In this document: one piece after another, positions 21,481 through 28,242 of the stretch
Position numbering within the stretch: the stretch's first letter is position 1
How the letters are laid out: each line of letters opens with the position of its first letter
Assembly: GCA_002344785.1 (NCBI GenBank)
Contig: DDUL01000038.1
Coordinates: 1 to 28,242 of the forward strand
Source of the DNA: Bdellovibrionaceae bacterium UBA2339
GTDB taxonomy: Bacteria > Bdellovibrionota > Bdellovibrionia > Bdellovibrionales > JAMPXM01
DNA length: 28,242 bases
Direction of reading: 5' to 3'
Notes under the pieces: generated by a model
What the model was told of the DNA's origin: nothing
The model's database searches: none
Seen by the model: the letters and a program-made list of their open reading frames with translations, nothing else
Program-made: the position numbers and the translations under genes

Positions 21481-23057
21481 ACGCGTGCTCCTTCAGTCGC
21501 TCCCATGGAAGCTGTGTACTGCTTGTAAGACTGCCCTTCGCGGCCGGTCGGCTCGACTTTCAACGGAGCCGCATTCTTGCGCTTGAGCTGATGCTTGGTC
21601 ATGTCGACGATGTGCTTGTAAGTGTCCTCGCCAAACTTTGACCGCACCATGTTCAGATAGGTCGGATCATTGAAATAGACTTGGAAAGCCTTGTCGCGGA
21701 ACGCGAGCACTTCACCCGCCGAGATGTGCTCGGTCGGAAGCGGCAGCGTCTCAAATGCGTGCTGCGAGTAACCCAACCAAGAATCCGGAAGCGGCCAATT
21801 GCGCTCGACGGCCATGGTGTAGAGCTTCGAGCCCGGATAGGCCATTGCCGAGTAGAAGTTCCCCATCTCGCAGTTGAGCTCAAGCGACAAATCCAAAGTC
21901 TGTTGCATCGACTCGTAGTTGTCGTCCGGAAGACCAAAGATGTAGTTGCCAATAACGTTGATGCCCGCGTCTTTGATCTGCTTCACGATCGAGCGGATGT
22001 CGGATTCGCCGAAGCGACCCTTCGTCACGCCGTCGCGAACATGCTTCGAGCCCGACTCAATACCCAGCGCCAACCAGTTCACACCGGCTTTTTTCAGCGG
22101 CTCGAGGTACTGAGGCTTCACCGTATCGACACGCGCGTAGGCCCAGATGTTCAGACCGTCTTTGGCGTAGCCGCGCTCGCCAAGAAGCTGCGCGAGTTTC
22201 AGGAAGTGGCTTTCGCGCAAGACGAACATTTCATCGGCGATCTTCACGTTCTTCACGCCATACTTTTGCGTGAGTGTCTCGAATTCGTTGGCGATGAACT
22301 CGGGATCCCAATAGCGGAAGCTCGAGCCACCAAACGGAGCGTTGATGCAACAGAACGTGCACTTAAACGGGCAACCCAAGCTTGTGTAGATCGAAGCGTA
22401 GGGCTTTCGCTCGTTGATGTGACCGAAGGAATGCCAGTTGTGCGCACGATAATTCTTCATCGGCAAGAGATCCCAAGCGATGCCGGGAAGCTCAGTCGTC
22501 AGCTTCTCTTGCGGAATGTTTGCGCCGGGAGTGCCAGAAACGGGCTTACCGCCTTCGCGCCACCAAAGACCCGGAATCTGCTTGTACTGGCTGGAGTCGT
22601 CCATGTTGATCGACAAAAGACCTGTGATCGTCGCCGGTCCTTCGCCTTTGCAAACAAAGTCGCACTTCTCTTGCAGAAGTGTTGTCTCCGGCAGAGCTGA
22701 CACGTGGCCACCGATCATCAGCACTTTGCGCTCGGGATAAGCTTCTTTGTAGGTGTCGCAGAGGATATGAGCGGCGTACATGTTTTGTGTCGAGGCCGAC
22801 GGCTGCTGACCATAGACCACGATGACGGTGAGTTTGGGCTCGCACTCAGCCGAACGCTTCACAGTGTCCGCGACGGTCAGACCTTCGCCTTCCGCATCGA
22901 TGAGATGCAGCGAGTGACCTTTCATGCGCAGATGATTGGCGATCAATCCCGCCCAGATCGGCGGCTCGATGGCAGCCAACTCGTTCGACAAAGATTGGTA
23001 GATGCTCGAGAGCGCGCTGGGGTTAATGACCAACACGTCGACTTTGTTTCCTGCCAT
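21477..23057 (-). CDS. B12-binding-domain radical SAM protein
   Basis: This 526-aa protein has an N-terminal Rossmann-like region (about 5-150, VLVINPSALS... VLMIGGHVSALPE) typical of B12-binding radical SAM enzymes but without a DxHxxG motif, as in base-off members. The radical SAM core begins with LGCPFKCTFC, Cys229, Cys233 and Cys236, which would hold the 4Fe-4S cluster, and includes GIESGS and FGLP(D). The family performs methyl transfers to unactivated carbon, ring rearrangements or redox steps. In a nucleotide-sugar operon, C-methylation, deoxygenation or epimerisation of a sugar are reasonable guesses. AAGGAGGG precedes the ATG, and the gene starts 11 bases after the E1-beta stop. The substrate is unknown. 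Confidence 0.88.
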   Translation of the reverse strand: MAGNKVDVLVINPSALSSIYQSLSNELAAIEPPIWAGLIANHLRMKGHSLHLIDAEGEGLTVADTVKRSAECEPKLTVIVVYGQQPSASTQNMYAAHILCDTYKEAYPERKVLMIGGHVSALPETTLLQEKCDFVCKGEGPATITGLLSINMDDSSQYKQIPGLWWREGGKPVSGTPGANIPQEKLTTELPGIAWDLLPMKNYRAHNWHSFGHINERKPYASIYTSLGCPFKCTFCCINAPFGGSSFRYWDPEFIANEFETLTQKYGVKNVKIADEMFVLRESHFLKLAQLLGERGYAKDGLNIWAYARVDTVKPQYLEPLKKAGVNWLALGIESGSKHVRDGVTKGRFGESDIRSIVKQIKDAGINVIGNYIFGLPDDNYESMQQTLDLSLELNCEMGNFYSAMAYPGSKLYTMAVERNWPLPDSWLGYSQHAFETLPLPTEHISAGEVLAFRDKAFQVYFNDPTYLNMVRSKFGEDTYKHIVDMTKHQLKRKNAAPLKVEPTGREGQSYKQYTASMGATEGARV

Positions 23058-23068
23058 CGCTTCCCTCC

Positions 23069-24112
23069 TTAGAACGGACCTTTAAATTTATTTTCGTAGG
23101 AATAGAAATTGTCGCGCGTCAGATCGATGGCCTGCATCGAGAGCATGCGCTCCGCCGTGCGGATGATTTGAACTGCCGAAGGATAATAGAGGTTCTCCAA
23201 CGGACGCGTCGTGGGACACGGCACGAACTCAAAGCCCAAGCGCTCCACGGGATGCTGGAGTCGACCGAAGAGCGCATGCGACACCGTCGCTGCCACTTCC
23301 GACGAGAAACCGCAATTGACCCAGTCGTAGTCGGCCACAATGAGACGCCCTGTCTTCTGCACGCTGTTGAGAATCGTCTCTTTATCCAGCGGGAAGATCG
23401 AGCGCACGTCGACGACTTCGGCTTCGATGCCATGACGAGCGAGCACTTCCGCCGCTTTCAAGGCTTCGACTGTCATCCATGACGTGGACACGATCGTCAG
23501 ATCGCGACCTTGGCGACGGACTACGGATTCACCGAGACGTCCCTCGATGGAAGTGTCCACTTCGCCCTCGACGTCATAGAGCCAACGATGCTCGATGAAG
23601 ATCACCGGGTTGTCGTCTTTGATCGAGGCACGCAAGAGGCTGTAAGCATCTTGCGTCGTTGAGGGCATCACGACTTTCAGGCCGGGAATGTGGGCGAAGA
23701 ACGAGTGCAAGGTCTTGGAGTGCTGCGGGCCTTGGCCCCAGCCACGACCAATCACCGCACGAATCACCATCGGCGCTTTCAGTTGTCCGCCCGACATGTA
23801 GCGAATTGCTGAAACCATGTTGGCGATCTGGTTCATGCCAAGAAGCAAGAAATCCACGCGAATGTGCACATGAATGGGACGGAGGCCGGTGATCGCCGCG
23901 CCCAAAGCCGCGCCGGTCATCGCATCTTCGCTCAGCGGTGTACCGAACACGCGACGTGAGCCGAACTCGTTGAGCAGGCCCTTCGTCGAACCAAAAATGC
24001 TCTTATGATCGGGAACATCCAGTCCAAAAACGAAAACGCTAGGGTCTTCGCGCATCGCATCGGCTTGCGCCATCGCCAGAGCATCACGGAATTGCATCAC
24101 TTGCTTCGCCAT
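23069..24112 (-). CDS. TPP-dependent dehydrogenase E1 component, beta subunit-like (transketolase pyrimidine + C-terminal domains)
   Basis: The start at 24112 (MAKQVMQFRDAL), after a GAGG site, fits the family; a longer frame reaches into the neighbouring gene without support. The 347-aa protein has FGTPLSEDAMTGAALGAAITGLRPI (56-80). Glu62 there corresponds to the Glu that activates the TPP aminopyrimidine in E1-beta subunits. A transketolase C-terminal domain follows (AEVVDVRSIFPLDKETI). Together with the E1-alpha-like protein it should form an alpha2beta2 2-oxoacid decarboxylating or ketol-transferring enzyme. No E2 (lipoyl acyltransferase) or E3 gene is nearby, and the two halves are separated by the ColD-like gene. 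A two-carbon transfer to a keto sugar is therefore a serious option. Confidence 0.9.
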   Translation of the reverse strand: MAKQVMQFRDALAMAQADAMREDPSVFVFGLDVPDHKSIFGSTKGLLNEFGSRRVFGTPLSEDAMTGAALGAAITGLRPIHVHIRVDFLLLGMNQIANMVSAIRYMSGGQLKAPMVIRAVIGRGWGQGPQHSKTLHSFFAHIPGLKVVMPSTTQDAYSLLRASIKDDNPVIFIEHRWLYDVEGEVDTSIEGRLGESVVRRQGRDLTIVSTSWMTVEALKAAEVLARHGIEAEVVDVRSIFPLDKETILNSVQKTGRLIVADYDWVNCGFSSEVAATVSHALFGRLQHPVERLGFEFVPCPTTRPLENLYYPSAVQIIRTAERMLSMQAIDLTRDNFYSYENKFKGPF

Positions 24113-24120
24113 CGCTAACC

Positions 24121-25296
24121 TCACTTCACCGCGTTCAAGAACTCGGCGAGCTCCTTCACGCGGCCTTCTTCGAGCCCTGGGAAATTGCCAATGTAAAAAC
24201 CAAAGAAGTGGATGTGATCCACTTTCGGGAACTGCTTCCAAGCATCCGCGCCGACGATCTCACGCAAGAACGGCTGGCGAACCATGTTGCCGCCTCCGCT
24301 CATGCCGCGACGGTACTCGATCCCCGCCTCTTTCATCGCCGCCATCAAGCGCACCACGAACTCCTTATCCGGTTTCGCCAACGCCAAGGTGAAGGCGTAG
24401 TTCGACGAACCTTCCGTCGTGTAGTCGGTTTTGTACTTTGCCGGATCGAGGTTGTTGAGGAAGGTGAGCAAGTTGCGCGTGCGCAATTTGTTGTTCGCAT
24501 CCAGACGCTTCAGCTGATTGCGGCCGATCACCGCATTCACTTCGGTCGAGCGCACGTTGTACGCCGGATAAGCGAAGATGAACTCGGGGTTCAGGTCTGG
24601 GTAGGTGTTCCAGTAGTGCTCCTTCACAGCTTGTGAAGTCGACTCGCGAACCATGCCGTGCGAACGCAGCATGCGGATCGCCTCGTAAAACTTTTCGTCG
24701 TTCGTGCACACCATGCCGCCTTCGATGGTCGACATGTGATGCGCATAATAGAAAGAGAAGTTCGAAGCGAAGCCGATCGAGCCCAAGCGCTGACCTTTGT
24801 GAGTCGCTCCGTGCGATTCACAAACGTCTTCGATGAGCAGGATGTTTCGCTTTTTGCACTCATCGATCAACTTGTCGGTGAGTCCATTGTAACCAAGAAC
24901 ATGCGTCAGAAACACCGCGCGCGTCTTGTCCGTCATCTTGGCGATGACTTCGTCCGTGTCCATGCCGAGATGGTTTTTATCGATATCGACGAACACCGGT
25001 TTAAAGCCATTTTGCAGCACACTCGAAATATCGCTGACCCAAGTGAGGGTCGGCACGATCACTTCGCCGCCACCGTAAAGATGCTTGAGCGCGGCCATGG
25101 TGAGCAGATTCGCACTGGCGCCCGAATTGACGAACACCGAGTACTTCACGCCCAACCACTGGCTCCACTCCGCTTCAAACGCGCGGACATTGGCCGACTG
25201 TGTGAGGATCGGATCACCCTTGAGAAAATCGATGAGCACATCGAGGTCCTCGCGCGTGATGTTGTTCTCCATGAGTTTCAGATCAAGTCGTTTCAC
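24121..25296 (-). CDS. PLP/PMP-dependent sugar 3-dehydrase, ColD-like (DegT/DnrJ/EryC1 superfamily, His in place of Lys)
   Basis: This 391-aa fold-type I PLP protein resembles sugar aminotransferases, but at the Schiff-base lysine position it has His186 in FYYAHHMSTIEGG (182-194). The same Lys-to-His change defines ColD (GDP-4-keto-6-deoxymannose 3-dehydratase) and E1/RfbH. These enzymes use PMP to remove the C3 hydroxyl of a 4-keto sugar; ColD regenerates PMP with glutamate. Asp157 (LIEDVCESHGA) would bind the pyridine nitrogen. YNVRSTEVNAVIGRNQLKRL and AGIEYRRG also match ColD. The start overlaps the E1-alpha stop (ATGA at 25293-25296), and ATG at residue 9 is an alternative. The true substrate, a GDP-4-keto hexose or heptose, is not decided by sequence. 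Confidence 0.88.
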   Translation of the reverse strand: MKRLDLKLMENNITREDLDVLIDFLKGDPILTQSANVRAFEAEWSQWLGVKYSVFVNSGASANLLTMAALKHLYGGGEVIVPTLTWVSDISSVLQNGFKPVFVDIDKNHLGMDTDEVIAKMTDKTRAVFLTHVLGYNGLTDKLIDECKKRNILLIEDVCESHGATHKGQRLGSIGFASNFSFYYAHHMSTIEGGMVCTNDEKFYEAIRMLRSHGMVRESTSQAVKEHYWNTYPDLNPEFIFAYPAYNVRSTEVNAVIGRNQLKRLDANNKLRTRNLLTFLNNLDPAKYKTDYTTEGSSNYAFTLALAKPDKEFVVRLMAAMKEAGIEYRRGMSGGGNMVRQPFLREIVGADAWKQFPKVDHIHFFGFYIGNFPGLEEGRVKELAEFLNAVK

Positions 25297-26321
25297 ATGT
25301 ACCTCACCGGCGTGTCTTCAGCCCAAACGTCCGCATAGAGTTCATTCGGCGGCGGGAAGGGCGCGTCTTGTGCGCGCTTCACGCTTTCGTCGATGCGCGC
25401 GCGATGTTTTTTCTTTTCCGCTTCGATCTCGGCGTCTGTGACACCTTGAGTTTTAAGGAAGGCTTCTGCCTTCGCGATGGGATCGAACTTCGCTTCCGCC
25501 TGATCGGCTTTCGCGCGATAGCCGAACTTGAAATCTTCCAAGGGACCGACGTGCTCGAGGAAGCGGTAGTAGTTGAAGCTGAGGAAACCCGGCATGTTCT
25601 GCTTCTTCATTTCCGCGATCATGCGATCCGTCTTTTCCATGACCTCTTTGAGGTCCGTGCCGTCGCCTTCATCGTAGAGGCAACGGAAGCCCTCAACCAT
25701 GTCTTTGGTCGACTTCCAACCGAGACGATTGCGGCGGAAATTGTGAATCGCCAAGTCGTTGTCTTCGCACACGAAGAGAACCGGCAGCTTTTCCAGCGCC
25801 GCATAGTTGACGCTCTCATAGAACGCGCCCTCTTCCATCGCGCCATCACCGAAGAACACAATGCTCAATCCATCGCGACCGAGGACAGCGTCGCCGAGCG
25901 CGGAGCCCACCGCGAGCGGAATGGTCGTGCCGACCACAGCCGATGTCGCCACCAATCCGTGCTCCGGCGAAGCCATGTGCATGGATCCGGCTTTGCCTTT
26001 TCCGCAGCCGGTGACTTTGCCGTACATCTCACCGAAGAACGAGTCGGTGTCGTCGCTGGTCGCCAAGAAGATCGAGTGATTGCGATAGGTGCCGAAGTAC
26101 TTGGTGTTGCTCTTCACCGCGTGCGCGCCGCGTGCGCGCGAAACCGACGCGTGAACTCCACAGGCGATGGCTTCACCGCCAATGCCCAAGTGGACCGGAG
26201 TTTTCATTTCGTCTTTGAAGTACTCTTCGCGGATTTTTTCTTCGCACATGCGCGCAAGCAGCATTTTAGAATAGGCGGCAAACCACTCGGTTTTAGACCG
26301 AGCTACGGGACTCGAGGTCAT
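25293..26321 (-). CDS. TPP-dependent dehydrogenase E1 component, alpha subunit-like
   Basis: The 342-aa product has the E1-alpha layout: an N-terminal LARMCEEKIREEYF, GIGGEAIACGV, GKGKAGSMHM and the TPP/metal-binding motif GDGAMEEGAFYESVNYAALEKLPVLFVCEDN (158-188), followed by a Lys/Glu-rich C-terminus. It would bind thiamine diphosphate together with the beta subunit encoded at 23069-24112. A good AGGGAG site precedes the ATG by 8 bases. It is the first gene of the tight five-gene minus-strand operon, 155 bases after manC. Ordinary pyruvate, acetoin or branched-chain dehydrogenase function is possible but is not supported by any E2/E3 gene here. A role in sugar branching is inferred from context. 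Confidence 0.9.
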   Translation of the reverse strand: MTSSPVARSKTEWFAAYSKMLLARMCEEKIREEYFKDEMKTPVHLGIGGEAIACGVHASVSRARGAHAVKSNTKYFGTYRNHSIFLATSDDTDSFFGEMYGKVTGCGKGKAGSMHMASPEHGLVATSAVVGTTIPLAVGSALGDAVLGRDGLSIVFFGDGAMEEGAFYESVNYAALEKLPVLFVCEDNDLAIHNFRRNRLGWKSTKDMVEGFRCLYDEGDGTDLKEVMEKTDRMIAEMKKQNMPGFLSFNYYRFLEHVGPLEDFKFGYRAKADQAEAKFDPIAKAEAFLKTQGVTDAEIEAEKKKHRARIDESVKRAQDAPFPPPNELYADVWAEDTPVRYM

Positions 26322-26431
26322 TCGGAAACTCCCTGAAAACCTGTTGAAGGAAAAGTGCTATCACCCTGTCATCACAGCCGCAAACCCTATATGGGCCAGG
26401 CTTGTGTCGCGTCGCCGCGTGCGCTGGGGTG

Positions 26432-26447
26432 TGGAGCGATCGCTCCA
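26432..26447. other. Perfect 16-bp palindrome between manC and the E1-alpha-like gene
   Basis: TGGAGCGATCGCTCCA reads the same on both strands and lies in the 155-base gap. No T-run follows, so it is not a normal terminator. It is of operator size, and a regulator site for the five-gene operon is possible. A chance occurrence in GC-rich DNA is not excluded. Confidence 0.4.
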
Positions 26448-26476
26448 TGCGGAGATCCCGAGGCGCGGCCGTCGAC

Positions 26477-27856
26477 TTAAATTCTCTGATAGTCGTCTTC
26501 GTAGCGAATGATGTCGTCTTCGCCAAAGTAGGTACCGAGCTGAACCTCGATGAACTCGAGCGGCTCTTGCCCCGAATTGCCGATGCGATGCTTGGCTCCA
26601 AGCGGCACATGGACGTAACTGCCCTCTTGGACCGGGATCGTCTTGCCGTCGAGGATCACATAGCCCTCGCCACGCACGATGATCCAGTGTTCGGCGCGCC
26701 GCGCATGCGACTGATAGGAAATCTGCGCGCCCGGGTCCACCAGCATCCGCTTCGACTTGAAATCGCGCATGTTGCGCAAAATCTCAAAGCGGCCCCAGGG
26801 GCGAATCTCATAGGGGTGTGTGGCCACAAGACCCGGCTGCGTGCCTTTCAGCACATCGACGACGTCTTTGACCTTTTCGCTTTGGCCTCGCTTCACAATC
26901 AGCAGCGCATCGGCCGTGTCGACCACCAACAAGTCCTTAACGCCGACGAAGGCGTAAGACTTTTCAGGGGTGTGCGGAAAAACAAAGCAGTCGTCGGATT
27001 GAACGTGCACCTCGCGGGCGGCGCCCTTGGGCACGGCCTGGGCGAGCGAGTCCCAAGTCCCGAGGTCGCTCCAGTCACAATCGCAGGGCACGGTGATGTG
27101 GCTCGGAAGCTTTTCCATCAGCCCGTAGTCAATGGAGATGGGCCGAAGCGCCGCGTAGACCTGATCGATGTTGGTGAGATCCGCGCGCAAGCTTTCGGCG
27201 ACAGAGTAAACATCGGGCAGGTACTGCTTGAGCAGTTCGCGCATGCGACTCACGCGGAAGATGAACATGCCCGCGTTCCAGAAGTAGCGGCCGCTGGCGA
27301 GGAAGTTCTTAGCCGTGGCCTCGTCCGGCTTTTCGCGAAAGCGAAGCGCTTTGCGAGCCGGTAGATTCGTGCCTTCGGCAAGCGGCTGTGGATCGGTTTC
27401 GATGTAGCCATAGCCCGTCGCGGGATAGGTGGGCTGAATGCCAAGCGTGACGATTTCACCTTGGCGCGCGAAGTGCTCGGCCGTGCGCACCGCTGAATGA
27501 AACGCGGGTTCGCGACCGACGAGTTGATCCGCGGGGAAAATGCCGACGACTTCGTCGTCGTGACCTTTTAGCGACAAGACCTTGCAGAGGATCGCGACGG
27601 CGGGACCAGTGTTTTTGGGCAGTGGCTCGTAAATCACGCGGTCGGCTTTGATGCCGCAGTCTCGGAGCGTCTTTTCGGTGAGCGTTTTGAGTTCGCGTGT
27701 GGTGACGGTCCAAGGCGTGCCAAGTGGCTGCAGCCGCGCAATCGACTTGTGGAAGAGCGACTCGCCGAGGAACTCGCAGAATTGTTTGGGCCACGCGGAT
27801 CTCGAGACAGGCCAGAGCCTTGTGCCGCTACCGCCGGAGAGAACGACTGGGATCAT
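26477..27856 (-). CDS. manC: Mannose-1-phosphate guanylyltransferase / mannose-6-phosphate isomerase (ManC/AlgA type)
   Basis: This 459-aa two-domain enzyme has the nucleotidyltransferase signature GGSGTRLWP (8-16) with WPKQF (22-26), EPLPKNTGPA, GIFPADQ and WNAGMF. A type II phosphomannose isomerase cupin domain follows at the C-terminus (RPWGRFEIL, then QISYQSHARRAEHWIIVRGEGYV). It makes GDP-mannose from mannose 1-phosphate and usually also fructose 6-phosphate to mannose 6-phosphate. It could supply GDP-mannose for the polymer or for the deoxysugar branch. No HddC is seen, so activation of heptose 1-phosphate by this enzyme is conceivable but unproven. No Shine-Dalgarno site stands before the ATG at 27856, possibly because the natural upstream DNA is lost at the junction to its right. 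Confidence 0.93.
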   Translation of the reverse strand: MIPVVLSGGSGTRLWPVSRSAWPKQFCEFLGESLFHKSIARLQPLGTPWTVTTRELKTLTEKTLRDCGIKADRVIYEPLPKNTGPAVAILCKVLSLKGHDDEVVGIFPADQLVGREPAFHSAVRTAEHFARQGEIVTLGIQPTYPATGYGYIETDPQPLAEGTNLPARKALRFREKPDEATAKNFLASGRYFWNAGMFIFRVSRMRELLKQYLPDVYSVAESLRADLTNIDQVYAALRPISIDYGLMEKLPSHITVPCDCDWSDLGTWDSLAQAVPKGAAREVHVQSDDCFVFPHTPEKSYAFVGVKDLLVVDTADALLIVKRGQSEKVKDVVDVLKGTQPGLVATHPYEIRPWGRFEILRNMRDFKSKRMLVDPGAQISYQSHARRAEHWIIVRGEGYVILDGKTIPVQEGSYVHVPLGAKHRIGNSGQEPLEFIEVQLGTYFGEDDIIRYEDDYQRI

Positions 27857-27953
27857 GTGTTGGGTTTAGCGAGTTTGCGCGCGGCTGGGAATGATTTGCT
27901 GCTGGGTGTGGGTGGGCGGAGGTGCGGCGCGGCGGCGCGGCGGCGGGCGCGGG

Positions 27954-28242
27954 ATGCCACCAGCCGACGCGCTCTCGATCCTGCTCCCGGCGATCGATGC
28001 CCTGGCGACCGCGCACGACAACCAGATCGCGCACCGCGACATCAAGCCCGCGAACCTCTTCGTCATCGGCGATCCGCGCGGGCCGGGCGCGTTCGTGAAG
28101 ATCCTCGATTTCGGGATCGCGAAGGTCATGGCGGAGCACGCGCAGCTCCACACGTCGCTCGCGATGACCGGGAAGGAGATCACCGCGTTCACGCCGAACT
28201 ACGGCGCGCCGGAGCAGTTCAGCCGGGCGCACGGCGCGACCG
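27954..28242 (+). CDS. Ser/Thr protein kinase fragment, lacking the N-lobe and running off the right edge
   Basis: The plus-strand frame carries a eukaryotic-type kinase catalytic core: HRDIKPAN (27-34 counted from the ATG at 27954), LDFGIAK (51-57) and GAPEQF (84-89). Sequence similarity starts abruptly at the helix before the catalytic loop (PADALSILLPAIDALATAH). There is no glycine-rich loop, no VAIK lysine and no helix C upstream; the in-frame codons before the ATG only give Gly/Arg/Ala/Trp. The third codon positions are almost all G or C, far beyond any neighbour, as in myxobacteria. It is therefore a truncated gene, from foreign insertion or from a chimeric assembly. The ATG is nominal. 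Confidence 0.75.
   Translation, partial: MPPADALSILLPAIDALATAHDNQIAHRDIKPANLFVIGDPRGPGAFVKILDFGIAKVMAEHAQLHTSLAMTGKEITAFTPNYGAPEQFSRAHGAT

Noticed and set aside
21681..22700. 339-codon open frame on the plus strand
   Set aside because: Fully antisense to the radical SAM gene, whose domain and motifs are clear; an open reverse frame is a common by-product of GC-rich codon use.
24113..24241. Longer N-terminus for the E1-beta-like protein
   Set aside because: The extension lies inside the ColD-like gene and is not family-like; the ATG at 24112 has a ribosome binding site.
23069..26321. E1 alpha/beta pair as a plain pyruvate dehydrogenase complex
   Set aside because: Not fully excluded, but no E2 or E3 gene is present and the subunit genes are interrupted by and cotranscribed with nucleotide-sugar genes.
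25368..27364. Two plus-strand open frames of about 320 codons (25368-26336 and 26402-27364)
   Set aside because: Both are antisense shadows of the E1-alpha-like and manC genes and show no recognisable protein features.

Overview
The window is most of a surface-polysaccharide (O-antigen or capsule-like) biosynthesis and export locus. It is flanked on the left by housekeeping and unrelated genes and on the right by a foreign-looking edge. No rRNA, tRNA, CRISPR array or insertion sequence was recognised. The leftmost gene, an HNH-endonuclease-type protein cut by the window edge, has the N-terminal pattern of a multicopy family known from Bdellovibrio and relatives. Together with the moderately high GC this suggests a Bdellovibrionota-like or other deltaproteobacteria-like Gram-negative bacterium, possibly from a metagenome; this taxonomic reading is inference.

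Layout. 1-555 (-): partial HNH-type protein. 556-1018: repeat-rich, gene-free DNA. 1019-1792 (-): class II aldolase with a tandem-repeat-encoded N-terminus. 1899-2417 (+): apt. 2558-8315 (+): five tightly coupled genes (Wzm permease, Wzt ATPase, an L-2-hydroxyglutarate-oxidase-like flavoenzyme, two multi-pass membrane proteins). 14190-8289 (-): a five-gene unit (GT2 transferase, large membrane protein, 66-aa membrane protein, two-domain GT2 transferase, methyltransferase). 14478-17247 (+): HddA-type heptose kinase and a GT-C-like membrane transferase. 19650-17224 (-): GDP-fucose-synthase-family enzyme, GmhA sedoheptulose-7-phosphate isomerase and an exported protein of unknown function. 20320-19759 (-): a type II toxin-antitoxin pair with its own promoter and operator. 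27856-20548 (-): ManC, then a tight five-gene operon (E1-alpha-like, ColD-like PLP dehydrase, E1-beta-like, B12-binding-type radical SAM enzyme, NAD-dependent nucleotide-sugar dehydrogenase/epimerase) ending at a strong hairpin terminator. From about 27950 to the right edge there is a headless Ser/Thr kinase fragment of near-saturated GC3, probably an assembly junction or a recent foreign insertion.

How the genes may work together (inference). GmhA and HddA open the GDP-D-glycero-D-manno-heptose route. The epimerase-like protein closely resembles, from memory, the Campylobacter enzyme Cj1427, which oxidises GDP-heptose at C4 and recycles its bound NADH with alpha-ketoglutarate, giving 2-hydroxyglutarate. 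The LhgO-like oxidase in the export operon could turn that product back into alpha-ketoglutarate. The ColD-like dehydrase (His in place of the PLP lysine) could then remove the C3 hydroxyl of a 4-keto sugar. The E1 alpha/beta pair, without E2 or E3, could add a two-carbon unit to the keto sugar, and the radical SAM enzyme could carry out a further carbon-centred modification. The GDP-fucose-synthase relative, with its full epimerase/reductase active site, could finish the sugar. This combination points to a candidate undescribed pathway for a deoxy, possibly branched, GDP-linked heptose or hexose that is then polymerised and exported by Wzm/Wzt. The main alternative is a GDP-colitose-type 3,6-dideoxyhexose made with a GDP-mannose 4,6-dehydratase encoded elsewhere.
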